DNA from: Lachnospiraceae bacterium
Lineage (GTDB): Bacteria > Bacillota > Clostridia > Lachnospirales > Lachnospiraceae
Assembly (NCBI GenBank): GCA_017399685.1
Contig: JAFQBM010000005.1
Coordinates: 62,001-126,000 of the forward strand
Reading direction: 5' to 3'
DNA length: 64,000 bases
Part shown: positions 56,347 to 64,000 of the stretch, one piece after another
Layout: the number at the start of each line of letters is the position of its first letter
Numbering within the stretch: position 1 is the stretch's first letter
Program-made: the position numbers and the translations under genes
Notes under the pieces: model-generated
What the model was told of the DNA's origin: nothing
What the model saw: the letters and a program-made list of their open reading frames with translations, nothing else
The model's database searches: none

Positions 56347-57159
56347 TTATTCTGCAGCTTCAATGGTTTCTTCGGAAGTATTTTCCGAGCTTTCTTCAGA
56401 GACATCTTCTTGAGTATCTTCCGTATTTGGGTGTGACATCTCTTCGATAATTGCTTTTAATGATGCATCTGATTCCAATGCTGCATTGTATTCTTCTAAA
56501 ATATTAGACGTAATTTCAATAATTTTCGGATTATTTGCGAATTCATTTACTTCTCCGTCCAACTTTGAATTTTGGGAAAAAGTATTATCTATGATAGGAG
56601 TGGAATCTATGTTAATAACATAAAATAATCCTGTACCTGGTGCTAAAGTTTCTACATCCTTAAATTTGGTTTGATAAGTAGCCAGAACAATTAGACTTCC
56701 GTATTCTTCTAGTTCTAAGGTGTAACAGTTAATATCCTGATAAGATTCAATGTAATTTCCTAAAGCTTCATAAGTTGACTTTGGATATAATGCTGTTTCA
56801 TCCACAACAATACTTTTTAAGGTATCTAAATCTGCTGATAAATGACTGGAATAGTAAGTAGAAATCAGCTCATTTACACTTGCATATTGATTTAATTCAA
56901 TTTTATTTATTTCTTCTGAAAAAAACTCTTCATTTTTTTCGGAAACTGTGGTAGAATTGATTAGGTTGGTATTTTCAGTATCTTTTTTATCAGATGCGGA
57001 AACACTTAACACTATAGTAAGAATGGCTATAATAAAGAAGACACCCCATTCAAGTCCCAGTTTTAACGGAACGGATAGTTGGATTGTTTTATCTTTGAAT
57101 TTAAGCTCACTTGGATAGAAATGGTATTTTCGAAAGCCACTCATTTTTTCTTGATTCAT
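56347..57159 (-). CDS. Hypothetical single-pass exported protein (NTF2-like exterior domain)
   Basis: A 270-residue protein of unknown function. A 34-residue cytosolic N-terminus is followed by one membrane helix (about 35-53) and an exterior part. Residues 90-215 have an alpha+beta pattern (SVNELISTYYSSHLSADLDTLKSIV, then LEEYGSLIVLATYQTKF and GLFYVINID) that resembles NTF2-like/SnoaL folds; this is tentative. The C-terminal 40 residues are Glu/Ser/Thr low complexity. TAAGGAGGTAAC precedes the ATG and a good promoter lies upstream. It diverges from tRNA-Arg. Confidence 0.75.
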   Translation of the reverse strand: MNQEKMSGFRKYHFYPSELKFKDKTIQLSVPLKLGLEWGVFFIIAILTIVLSVSASDKKDTENTNLINSTTVSEKNEEFFSEEINKIELNQYASVNELISTYYSSHLSADLDTLKSIVVDETALYPKSTYEALGNYIESYQDINCYTLELEEYGSLIVLATYQTKFKDVETLAPGTGLFYVINIDSTPIIDNTFSQNSKLDGEVNEFANNPKIIEITSNILEEYNAALESDASLKAIIEEMSHPNTEDTQEDVSEESSENTSEETIEAAE

Positions 57160-57186
57160 GTTTGTTACCTCCTTAATTTCTTAACT

Positions 57187-57215
57187 ATTGTAACAAAGAA
57201 TAGTAAGAAAAGCAA
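57187..57215 (-). promoter_or_regulatory. Putative promoter of the exported protein gene
   Basis: On the minus strand, TTGCTT (57215-57210), 17 bp and TACAAT (57192-57187), 28 bp before the start. Confidence 0.55.
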
Positions 57216-57245
57216 TAGAGGAAAAGACAAGAATATATGTAATTC

Positions 57246-57317
57246 GCACCAATAGCTCAGTGGATAGAGCAATGGCCTCCGGAGCCATGTGCGCAGGTTC
57301 GACTCCTGTTTGGTGCA
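57246..57317 (+). tRNA. tRNA-Arg (anticodon CCG)
   Basis: A full cloverleaf of 72 nt: acceptor GCACCAA / TTGGTGC, D-stem GCTC / GAGC, anticodon stem ATGGC / GCCAT with loop CTCCGGA (CCG at 34-36) and T-arm GCAGG-TTCGACT-CCTGT. CCA is not encoded; a T6 run follows directly, then a TCTAAAGT / ACTTTAGA hairpin (57328-57349). Confidence 0.95.
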
Positions 57318-57418
57318 TTTTTTATGCTCTAAAGTAGGTTCACTTTAGAATGAATGGGATTTTTGATGACTAAAATCTACGACTGCGAATCGTGATGTTT
57401 AAAGAGGAGCAAAAAAAG

Positions 57419-58168
57419 ATGGAGTTAGAGGTAAGATTAAATAAGTATTTAAGTGAATGTGGAGTATGTTCAAGAAGACAGGCGGATGAATGGATTCAGC
57501 AAGGCAAGGTAAAAGTAAACGGTGAAGTAGCCGAGATGGGGAGAAAGGTTACAAGGAAGGATAAGATTACACTAAATGGAAGGATAGTAGAACCAGAGGA
57601 AAAGAAAGTAGTTCTGGCTCTTTATAAGCCGGCAGGGATTGAGTGTACTGCGGCGAAAGAGGTAGAACAAAATGTAGTTTCCTTTGTCGACTATCCTATT
57701 CGTGTATATCCGGTAGGAAGATTAGATAAAGAATCAGAAGGTTTATTATTACTCACCAATGATGGGTATTTATCCAATGAAATATGCAAGGCGAGAAATT
57801 ATCATGAAAAAGAGTATGTGGTAACAGTACGGGAAGAAATAAGCAGAGAATTTCTTGATAAAATGAGAGCAGGTGTTTATTTAAGTGAGCTGGATGTAAC
57901 TACCAGGCCCTGTAAAGTTGAAAAAATCGGAAAGTTTACATTTAAGATTATTTTGACTCAGGGATTGAATCGCCAGATTCGAAGAATGTGTCGTGAACTT
58001 TCCTATCATGTTGTGAAGTTAAAGAGAATCAGGGTGTTAAATATTACATTGGAACATTTAAAACCAGGGGAATATCGGGAATTAAGTAAACAGGAAATAG
58101 ATACCATTATAAGGATGTTAGGTCAAAAGAAGAATCATGGTTCTGGTCAAATTAGAGGTGGTTTATAA
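57419..58168 (+). CDS. RsuA/RluF-type pseudouridine synthase
   Basis: Modifies uridine in rRNA. The 249-residue protein has an N-terminal S4 RNA-binding domain (about 5-60: LNKYLSECGVCSRRQADEWIQQGKVKVNG) and the catalytic block YPVGRLDKESEGLLLLTNDG (Asp, about 98-117), then GLNRQIRRMC. The RluF-type (23S U2604) is likelier than RsuA from the QIRRMC pattern and length. ATG 57419 is preferred; the frame is open from 57392, but GAGGAGC lies between. Downstream of tRNA-Arg. Confidence 0.9.
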   Translation: MELEVRLNKYLSECGVCSRRQADEWIQQGKVKVNGEVAEMGRKVTRKDKITLNGRIVEPEEKKVVLALYKPAGIECTAAKEVEQNVVSFVDYPIRVYPVGRLDKESEGLLLLTNDGYLSNEICKARNYHEKEYVVTVREEISREFLDKMRAGVYLSELDVTTRPCKVEKIGKFTFKIILTQGLNRQIRRMCRELSYHVVKLKRIRVLNITLEHLKPGEYRELSKQEIDTIIRMLGQKKNHGSGQIRGGL

Positions 58169-58237
58169 AGTGCCGTAAATCAATGGTTTTGATGAGAACA
58201 GGTAAGTAAATTGTATGAGAAAGGGAGCAGATATAAG

Positions 58238-60205
58238 TTGAAAAATGAACAAAATACTACGGAAAGAATTCAGTATCTGGTAAGTCAGTTAAATGAAGCA
58301 TCGAAATCCTATTATCAGTTTGATAAAGAAATTATGAGTAATTTTGAATATGATGCTCTGTATGATGAATTGTTGGAATTAGAGGCAAAGACAGGTATTG
58401 TACTGGCAAATTCCCCGACTCAGAAGGTTGGATATGAAATTGTAAGTGAATTAGAGAAAGAAACCCATGAATCACCAATGCTTTCTCTGGATAAGACGAA
58501 GGACAGAGAAGCTTTAAGAGAATGGCTGAAGGATAAGGAAGGATTACTTTCCTGGAAACTGGATGGTCTTACGGTGGTTCTTACTTATAGAGAAGGTAAA
58601 TTGGTAAAGGCTGTTACCAGAGGAAATGGTGAGATTGGAGAAGTAATCACCAATAATGCCAAGACCTTTGTAAATCTGCCAATGCAGATTCCATTTCAGG
58701 GAGAACTGATTCTTCGAGGAGAGGCAGTGATTTCTTATTCTGAATTTGAAAAAATAAATGAGTCTATTTCTGATGCTGAGGCGAAATATAAAAATCCAAG
58801 AAATTTATGTTCCGGTTCGGTTCGTCAGTTGAACAGCGAAATTACATCGAAAAGAAGCGTGAGATTTTTTGCATTTTCTTTGGTACAGGCAAAGGGAAAT
58901 GAGTTAAGCAATGAAATGGAAGACCGATTTGAATGGCTTAGCAGTTTAGGATTTGAAGTGGTTGAATATAAGAAAGTTACCAGAGATAATATTTTAGAAG
59001 AAATTCAGTATTTTGCAGATAAGATTGAGGGCTATGACATTCCTTCTGATGGATTGGTATTAACTTACAATGATATTGCATATGGTGTTAGCCTTGGAAG
59101 AACTGCGAAGTTTCCGAGAAATGCCATGGCATTTAAGTGGGCAGATGAAATTGCAAGTACCCATTTATTAGAGATTGATTGGAGTCCGTCAAGAACGGGA
59201 CTGATTAATCCGGTGGCAGTATTTGAACCGGTAGAATTAGAGGGAACTACGGTAAGCCGTGCATCTTTGCATAATGTAAGTATTTTAGAAGAATTGGAAC
59301 TTGGTATTGGGGATGAAATTACTGTTTACAAGGCAAATATGATTATTCCTCAGGTATCTGAAAATAAAACAAGATCCAAAGGGGATTTGATTGCAAAAAA
59401 ATGTCCGGCCTGTGGTGGTGAAACCCAAGTAAAAGAAGAAAATGGGGTAAAATTGCTTTATTGTGTCAATCCACTTTGCATGGCGAAGAAAAGTAAGAGA
59501 TTTGAACATTTTGTTTCAAGAAATGCCATGAATATCGAAGGATTTTCCGGTGCTACCATTGATAAATTTATTGATGCAGGATTTTTAAACCATCTTAGTG
59601 ATGTGTTCGAATTATCTAAGTACCGTGAGGAAATCGTTCAGATGGAAGGCTTCGGGGAAAAGTCTTATAAAAAGTTAATGGAATCCATTGAGGCAGCCAG
59701 ACATACTTCATTAGACCGTTTTATTTATAGTCTGGGAATTTTAAATATTGGATTATCCAATGCCAAAATGATTTGTCGTGCATTTCATCAGGATTATGAT
59801 AAATTGATTCATGCTACCAAAGAAGAACTAATGGAAATCGAAGGAATTGGTGAAGTCATTGCTCAGTTTTTTGTTGATTTTATGGAAACAAAAGAAAGCA
59901 GGGACGAAATGCAGGAAGTGTACTCTTATCTTTTCTTTGAGGAAGAAGAGGAAAGGGAGGAAACTTTGAAAGACCAGATTTTTGTGATTACAGGTTCACT
60001 GAATCATTTTTCAAATCGGGATGAACTAAAAGAAATTCTTGAGAAAAAAGGTGGTAAGGTAACAGGAAGTGTAAGTGCCAAAACCACATATTTGATTAAT
60101 AATGATATTACATCAAATAGTTCAAAGAATAAAAAAGCGAAAGAATTAGGAATTCCAATTTTGACGGAAGAAGCTGTGCTTAAATTATTGGAAGGAGAGG
60201 TTTAA
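58238..60205 (+). CDS. ligA: NAD-dependent DNA ligase (divergent)
   Basis: Seals DNA nicks using NAD. In 655 residues: the Ia domain (about 1-65), an adenylation domain with catalytic Lys in KLDGL (about 108-112), an OB fold, a zinc finger (CPAC...CVNPLC), a HhH region (about 435-570) and a C-terminal BRCT domain (about 580-650, IFVITGSLNHFSNRDELKEILEKKGGKVTGSVSAKT). Several motifs deviate from standard LigA: TRGNG for TRGDG, ILRGEA for VRGE, NPRNLCSGSVRQ for NPRNAAAGSLRQ, and FPRNAMAFK for PRWAxAxK. TTG 58238 with GGGAG is taken; TTG 58211 is possible. metA follows with no gap. Confidence 0.9.
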   Translation: MKNEQNTTERIQYLVSQLNEASKSYYQFDKEIMSNFEYDALYDELLELEAKTGIVLANSPTQKVGYEIVSELEKETHESPMLSLDKTKDREALREWLKDKEGLLSWKLDGLTVVLTYREGKLVKAVTRGNGEIGEVITNNAKTFVNLPMQIPFQGELILRGEAVISYSEFEKINESISDAEAKYKNPRNLCSGSVRQLNSEITSKRSVRFFAFSLVQAKGNELSNEMEDRFEWLSSLGFEVVEYKKVTRDNILEEIQYFADKIEGYDIPSDGLVLTYNDIAYGVSLGRTAKFPRNAMAFKWADEIASTHLLEIDWSPSRTGLINPVAVFEPVELEGTTVSRASLHNVSILEELELGIGDEITVYKANMIIPQVSENKTRSKGDLIAKKCPACGGETQVKEENGVKLLYCVNPLCMAKKSKRFEHFVSRNAMNIEGFSGATIDKFIDAGFLNHLSDVFELSKYREEIVQMEGFGEKSYKKLMESIEAARHTSLDRFIYSLGILNIGLSNAKMICRAFHQDYDKLIHATKEELMEIEGIGEVIAQFFVDFMETKESRDEMQEVYSYLFFEEEEEREETLKDQIFVITGSLNHFSNRDELKEILEKKGGKVTGSVSAKTTYLINNDITSNSSKNKKAKELGIPILTEEAVLKLLEGEV

Positions 60206-61111
60206 ATGCCAATAAAGATAGATAATGATTTACCTGCAAAATCCATATTAGAGCAGGAAAATATATTTGTAATGGATGAGAATTGTGCTATTCATCAGGA
60301 TATCCGACCTCTTGAAATTATTGTGTTAAATTTAATGCCAATCAAGCAGGATACGGAACTTCAGTTATTAAGAAGTTTATCCAATACTCCATTACAAGTA
60401 AATGTTTCGTTCTTTAGACCTGCTACCCATGAGTCAAAAAATACTCCGGCAGAGCATTTGGAACGATTTTATACTCATTTTGATGAAATAAAGCATCGGA
60501 AGTTTGACGGATTAATCATTACCGGAGCTCCTGTGGAAAAGCTGGACTTTGAAGAAGTGGATTTTTGGCCGGAATTGGAAGAAATTATGAAATGGTCTGT
60601 TACCAATGTGACCAGTACATTGCATATTTGTTGGGGAGCCCAGGCAGGCCTTTACTATCATCATGGAATTAAGAAGTATGAATTACCTAAAAAATTATCA
60701 GGAGTGTATAAACATTATACGTTCCATAAAAGAACTCCGTTGGTAAGGGGATTTGATGATTCCTTCCTGGTGCCACAGTCGAGATATACTGGAGTATCAA
60801 AGGAAGATATTGTGGCAGATGAACGATTGGAGATTGTGGCAGAATCCAAAGAGGCAGGTCCATATCTGATTATTGGAGATGGCGGTAAAAATATTTTCAT
60901 AACAGGACATCCGGAATATGATACTTATACTTTGGATATTGAGTATAAAAGGGATATGGAACGAGGATTAAATCCGGATATTCCGCTCAATTATTATCCG
61001 GAGGATGATCCAAAACAAAAACCGATAAAGTCTTGGAGATGTCATGCGAATACATTGTATATTAATTGGTTGAATTATTATGTTTATCAGATAACGCCTT
61101 ATGAGTTGTAG
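60206..61111 (+). CDS. metA: Homoserine O-acetyltransferase (MetA family)
   Basis: Activates homoserine for methionine synthesis. The 301-residue protein has the nucleophile C142 in [16 protein letters not shown], plus the MetA blocks [21 protein letters not shown] and ITGHPEYD. Residue 111 is Glu ([10 protein letters not shown]), which in this family marks acetyl-CoA rather than succinyl-CoA use (E. coli has Gly). The ATG follows the ligA stop directly. It is the last housekeeping gene before the accessory region. Confidence 0.93.
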   Translation: MPIKIDNDLPAKSILEQENIFVMDENCAIHQDIRPLEIIVLNLMPIKQDTELQLLRSLSNTPLQVNVSFFRPATHESKNTPAEHLERFYTHFDEIKHRKFDGLIITGAPVEKLDFEEVDFWPELEEIMKWSVTNVTSTLHICWGAQAGLYYHHGIKKYELPKKLSGVYKHYTFHKRTPLVRGFDDSFLVPQSRYTGVSKEDIVADERLEIVAESKEAGPYLIIGDGGKNIFITGHPEYDTYTLDIEYKRDMERGLNPDIPLNYYPEDDPKQKPIKSWRCHANTLYINWLNYYVYQITPYEL

Positions 61112-61170
61112 GGGAAGTGGTGGAAATACTAGGATTTATAGGTTTTTAGGCATTGGAATAATGAAATCAA

Positions 61171-61255
61171 ACTATCGTAGATTATCGCAAATTATCGCCG
61201 TTTATTAAAAAAATGGGGTACAAATGGGGTACGATAAAACAAAAAAATGGGGTAT
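61171..61255. repeat. Short direct repeats downstream of metA (possible recombinase sites)
   Basis: Three 10-bp units abut exactly: ACTATCGTAG (61171), ATTATCGCAA (61181), ATTATCGCCG (61191). After 11 bp come AATGGGGTAC (61212-61221), AATGGGGTAC (61223-61232) and AATGGGGTAT (61246-61255). Decamer spacing on one helix face and clustered copies fit integrase core/arm sites. The rest of the 61112-61529 gap holds the hairpin below and no gene. Confidence 0.5.
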
Positions 61256-61335
61256 GAAAAGACTCATATATTTTATAAAAAATATAAATACTGTGCATAA
61301 GATTTTGAATGAAAATAACATATTTTGGACATCTG

Positions 61336-61379
61336 AATAAGTCCATATACTTATAGAAATATGAGTATGTGGACTTATT
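61336..61379. terminator. Strong hairpin/terminator in the metA-accessory gap
   Basis: AATAAGTCCATATACT (61336-61351) pairs with AGTATGTGGACTTATT (61364-61379) over 16 bp with one G-T pair, followed by TTTAGTG. It may end ligA-metA transcription or protect the accessory block. Confidence 0.7.
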
Positions 61380-61529
61380 TTAGTGCCTAAATTTATCAGG
61401 CAAAGAAATATACACAATCAACATAAAAATGGATTTATGAGCCACACAGAGCGTTAAACGTGCCTTTATAGGCATAAAAACACAATGCTTTGAAAGAGAT
61501 ATTTTATTGACGAAAAAGGAGGAAAAATT

Positions 61530-61976
61530 ATGGCTAGAAGACCTGTATCAAAATTAAATGAAAACCAAATGGCAGCTAGAATATGTAATCGGGAGGATAA
61601 TCATTTTTATAAGCATAAAATGATTAAAGAAATTCTTCAAATGTATTCGGATGAGATTTACAAAGCTATGTTAAATGGAGAGAGGGTACAGATTTCAAAA
61701 GTGTGTACCATCATTCCAGAGATTAAAATACATGAAGGTAAATATAATATGCCAACATGCAACAAGACGGAAGGTAATCCACCACCATATGCAAAAATCA
61801 GAATATCAGACAATTGGAGTATGCGAGAAAACATGAACAGAAAATTGATGCAGAATATTAAGAATGGGATATTTGGTTTAAAGAAACTCCTTTTTAATGT
61901 AAAAGAGATAGAGTTTTTAAAGGAAACAGGATATATTCCAGAAGATGCAGATATATCAGATTATGAGGAGGAATAG
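61530..61976 (+). CDS. Putative HU/IHF-like DNA-binding protein
   Basis: A 148-residue basic protein. Residues 30-115 run helix-helix-strand like HU/IHF: MIKEILQMYSDEIYKAML then NGERVQISKVCTIIPEIKIHEG, a variable arm (NMPTCNKTEGNPPPYAKIRIS) and a helix (MRENMNRKLM). Phage and integrative elements often carry such divergent HU-like proteins. A C-terminal acidic tail follows. GGAGGAAAA precedes the ATG. First of six closely spaced accessory genes. Family call is tentative. Confidence 0.5.
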   Translation: MARRPVSKLNENQMAARICNREDNHFYKHKMIKEILQMYSDEIYKAMLNGERVQISKVCTIIPEIKIHEGKYNMPTCNKTEGNPPPYAKIRISDNWSMRENMNRKLMQNIKNGIFGLKKLLFNVKEIEFLKETGYIPEDADISDYEEE

Positions 61977-61981
61977 AGAAA

Positions 61982-62422
61982 ATGAAAAAGTATATAAGTA
62001 ATATGAATGAATTAGAAAAAGCACTTATGCCTGAAATGATGAAAATGGTAGATGTTTTGGCAGAAAGGGTATATGAAACTTTGAATTACTTTTTACAAGA
62101 GTATTATTCAAGTTATACACCTTCATTATATCAAAGACAATATGATTTTCTTCACTCGGCAGTAAAAGTTGAGCCTAAGATGATAGGAAATAAAGTTGTA
62201 GCATGCGTTTACATTGATTATGATTCTATGGATGATTATATTAATGCAACAGGTCATCAAGTAGTTTCATGGGCGAATCAAGGCTTACATGGAGGCTTAG
62301 ACGTAGGGAATAACACACCTCATGTTTGGAATGATACTATGGACGAAACTATTAACAATGGTGAACTTTTAAAGTTAGCAATTCAATATTTGAAGAGTAA
62401 AGGATTTTCAGTAAGAGCGTAA
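61982..62422 (+). CDS. Putative phage head-tail/minor structural protein (HK97 gp10-like)
   Basis: A 146-residue protein. The pattern of an N-terminal helix (MNELEKALMPEMMKMVDVLAERVYETL) followed by YYSSYTPSLYQRQYDFLHSAVKVEP and IDYDSMDDYINATGHQV resembles clostridial phage gp10-type head-tail proteins, whose YxP.xYxR block precedes a beta domain. A late NNGELLKLAIQYLKSKGFSV helix closes the protein. It starts 5 bp after the HU-like gene. Not certain; no other structural gene is recognised here. Confidence 0.45.
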   Translation: MKKYISNMNELEKALMPEMMKMVDVLAERVYETLNYFLQEYYSSYTPSLYQRQYDFLHSAVKVEPKMIGNKVVACVYIDYDSMDDYINATGHQVVSWANQGLHGGLDVGNNTPHVWNDTMDETINNGELLKLAIQYLKSKGFSVRA

Positions 62423-62485
62423 TGCAGAAATGAAAAGTTAGTATTTCTGTGAACGTTCTTTTTTAATTGGAGGTGAAAATAAAAA

Positions 62486-62719
62486 ATGACAGTATGTGAC
62501 ACATTGGTATTTATTAAGGCTGATAATCTTAATAAGATAGAAAAACTATATGGAAAATTAATGATTGACGAATTAACAGAAGTTGTAAACAGACATTTAT
62601 CTGCTGCATTTGAAGAAATAGAACGTGGTGCATTAAGACAGAAAAATGAAATGGTTATGGCAAAACTTGATATGGAATGTCCGAATAGGAAGGAAACGGA
62701 TTTTGATGGGGAATCTTAA
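62486..62719 (+). CDS. Hypothetical protein, 77 residues
   Basis: Not recognised. Small soluble protein, helical in the middle (LYGKLMIDELTEVVNRHLSAAFEEIERGALRQKNEM). GGAGGTG lies just before the ATG. It overlaps the next gene by 14 nt, which indicates coupled translation in the accessory operon. Confidence 0.55.
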   Translation: MTVCDTLVFIKADNLNKIEKLYGKLMIDELTEVVNRHLSAAFEEIERGALRQKNEMVMAKLDMECPNRKETDFDGES

Positions 62720-62912
62720 AAAGTCGAGAGTGCCACATTGCAGTGATTGTGATAGATGTAAATTTGTTCAGATTCCGTGGTCAGGGACAAAAGAATATAA
62801 ATGTTATGAGGATGCTGATTCTAATGAATACGGGACATTTATTGATTATTTGGGTGTAGACCATCCACCCAAAACAAGCCCTAAGTGGTGTCCGAAACGA
62901 GTAAAGGAGTAA
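62706..62912 (+). CDS. Small Cys-rich (zinc-ribbon-like) protein
   Basis: A 68-residue protein with HCSDCDRCKF, then a lone Cys (KCYED) and PKWCPKR, a likely metal site of three or four Cys plus His. ATG 62706 is preceded by GGAAGGAAACGGA; the frame is open from 62646 but upstream residues overlap the previous gene. Possibly a phage or element accessory protein. Function unknown. Confidence 0.55.
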   Translation: MGNLKKSRVPHCSDCDRCKFVQIPWSGTKEYKCYEDADSNEYGTFIDYLGVDHPPKTSPKWCPKRVKE

Positions 62913-62918
62913 AAAGAA

Positions 62919-63317
62919 ATGTTACATATTAACAATTTAAAAGAAAAAAGATTACTGGTAGTAAGACAGCTTATTATTAAGCAAACAGAGCTTACAGATG
63001 AAAATATCAGTTCTGTATGGTGTGATTTATTTCCTGATGATAAATTAAAACTGAATGATACAGAATTATTTGAATGGATTACGAAGCAAGTTAATAGTAA
63101 TGGGATTGCATCTTGTGATAAACAGATAGAAAGAATAAGACGAAAAGGCGAAAAGTGCCTCAAGGTAAAATGTAAATATGTAGGATATGGAGCAAAGTTA
63201 GTTAAGCAACCTAAAAATCAGTTGGCTACATACAATATATTTACTAAAGGTAAGAAATGTTCAGGTAATTATGAAAGTTTGTGCAGAAGAGTAGGCACGT
63301 TTTCAAGACATAATTAA
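62919..63317 (+). CDS. Hypothetical accessory protein, 132 residues
   Basis: Not recognised. The N-terminal half is helical and acidic, containing DTELFEWITKQVNSNGIASCDKQIERIRRKGEK, an arrangement reminiscent of small helix-turn-helix modules in phage proteins; the C-terminal half is basic with several Tyr, Gly and Lys. It is 6 bp after the Cys-rich gene, in the same block. An RNA/DNA-binding role is only a guess. Confidence 0.5.
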   Translation: MLHINNLKEKRLLVVRQLIIKQTELTDENISSVWCDLFPDDKLKLNDTELFEWITKQVNSNGIASCDKQIERIRRKGEKCLKVKCKYVGYGAKLVKQPKNQLATYNIFTKGKKCSGNYESLCRRVGTFSRHN

Positions 63318-63396
63318 AAAGAAATTTGGTGGCTGTTACCATGTGACCACAAAATTGTAGTGAGTTAAAGAAAATAAATATTTGGAGGAAAATTAA

Positions 63397-63942
63397 ATGA
63401 CAAAATTAAGCATTGCAACAATTAAAAAGGAATTTATGGACGCATTTTTAAATAATGTGCAGATTATCAATTCATTTAGAAAATATGAGGATATTAAAAA
63501 GACCACAGATTATATGAATCGAAACATTTTTAATCATATCAATACAGAAGAAGATTTCACAACAACAGATAATTTTATCAATTTTGATGTAGCTTATGAG
63601 AGAGGTTGTTACAAGGTGATTATTATTGTAAAGGCACATAGAAGTTTAGTGAATACAAAGGATAATGTAAATTGTCTGGATGCTATGTGTGAATCCATAC
63701 GAGAAATTGTAAATGAAATATGTCCGTATTATGAGGGTTATTTTGATAGACCAGTAAGACGTGGTGATTATTATGTTGAAAGACAAATTGGCTTTACATT
63801 AGAGGAATGTTTTAGAAAACAGTGGTTAGAAGAACATACAAAGACTTCCAAGGATGATGTGGAAAATGGTATTAGTATTGATGTAAAAGGAAACGTGACA
63901 ATTAAAGGTAACAATATAACTATTGAAGGAGCAACAATTTAA
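63397..63942 (+). CDS. Hypothetical accessory protein with beta-repeat C-terminus
   Basis: Not recognised. A 181-residue protein: a mixed alpha/beta body (about 1-140, Tyr/Asn-rich, with a VKAHRSLVN strand) and a C-terminal SIDVKGNVTIKGNNITIEG stretch of short repeated strands (xxGNVTIKGNN), as seen in phage tail or baseplate proteins. TTTGGAGGAAAAT precedes the ATG. Downstream 63943-64000 holds no gene but contains TTGACT, perhaps a promoter. Window ends here. Confidence 0.55.
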   Translation: MTKLSIATIKKEFMDAFLNNVQIINSFRKYEDIKKTTDYMNRNIFNHINTEEDFTTTDNFINFDVAYERGCYKVIIIVKAHRSLVNTKDNVNCLDAMCESIREIVNEICPYYEGYFDRPVRRGDYYVERQIGFTLEECFRKQWLEEHTKTSKDDVENGISIDVKGNVTIKGNNITIEGATI

Positions 63943-64000
63943 GGCGAGACTACTGCCTACAATCATTGACTTGTGATAAGTGTAGTAAATTTCCTAGTCG

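Noticed and set aside
61171-61255. CRISPR-like array
   Set aside because: Units are only 10 bp with no 30-bp spacers and no cas genes; integrase-type sites fit better.
61205-61417. Minus-strand hydrophobic frame in the metA-accessory gap
   Set aside because: Overlaps the direct repeats and the strong hairpin, has no ribosome site, and its composition reflects AT-rich non-coding DNA.

Overview
The window looks like chromosomal DNA from an AT-rich, spore-forming anaerobic Firmicute, most likely of the family Lachnospiraceae. This rests on low-GC codon use, GGAGG-type ribosome sites, near-consensus sigma-A promoters, sporulation genes (an alpha/beta SASP, GerW/YtfJ, YlbJ), acetate-kinase fermentation genes, a giant two-headed 2-hydroxyacyl-CoA dehydratase activase, and an rsmD-coaD-ylbJ-tmcAL-yceD-rpmF-plsX-rnc-smc-ftsY order that follows the Bacillus/Clostridium pattern. 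tRNA and tmRNA genes do not encode CCA. No species is assigned.

Layout. 1-6.4 kb: 3' end of gpmI, then secG, rnr, smpB, two unrecognised genes and the tmRNA gene ssrA, which puts both trans-translation partners and RNase R together. 6.5-12 kb: a lipoprotein and membrane protein pair, an OmpR-type two-component system, another lipoprotein and cheV. 12-16.2 kb: a DUF6465 protein, a divergent sirtuin-like protein, a large acidic membrane protein gene broken by one in-frame stop, and hisH-hisF. 16.2-20.5 kb (minus strand): the 1415-residue activase/dehydratase protein with an operator-like palindrome at its promoter. 20.7-27.2 kb: a LysM protein, a rhomboid-like membrane protein with a zinc ribbon, pyruvate kinase, two unknown proteins, DUF2953 and GerW, and a 46-residue membrane protein.

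27.2-46.2 kb: rpmB diverging from yloU-fakA-recG; a SASP gene; rsmD-coaD-coiled-coil protein; ylbJ and tmcAL on the minus strand; pta-ackA; yceD-rpmF; plsX-rnc-smc-ftsY, with no acpP between plsX and rnc. 46.2-56.2 kb: ilvA, then the translation operon rimP-nusA-rnpM-ylxQ-infB-rbfA-nrnA-truB-ribF, and a HAD phosphatase. 56.3-61.1 kb: an unknown exported protein, tRNA-Arg(CCG), a pseudouridine synthase, a divergent ligA and metA (with the Glu111 of acetyl-CoA-using enzymes).

61.1-64 kb differs in character. After metA come three tandem 10-bp repeats, three copies of a 10-bp AATGGGGTAC/T repeat, a strong hairpin, and then six small closely packed genes without housekeeping relatives. One looks HU/IHF-like and one resembles phage head-tail (HK97 gp10-like) proteins. 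I read this as one edge of an integrated phage or related element that continues past the window. No CRISPR array, insertion sequence or complete recombinase is present.

Most striking beyond routine annotation: the nonsense-interrupted gene at 13364-14740, the sirtuin-like protein lacking canonical catalytic features, a strong hairpin covering the ylbJ ribosome site, the operator palindrome at the activase promoter, long non-coding palindromes near 7.7 and 31.9 kb, and the accessory edge at 61.1 kb.
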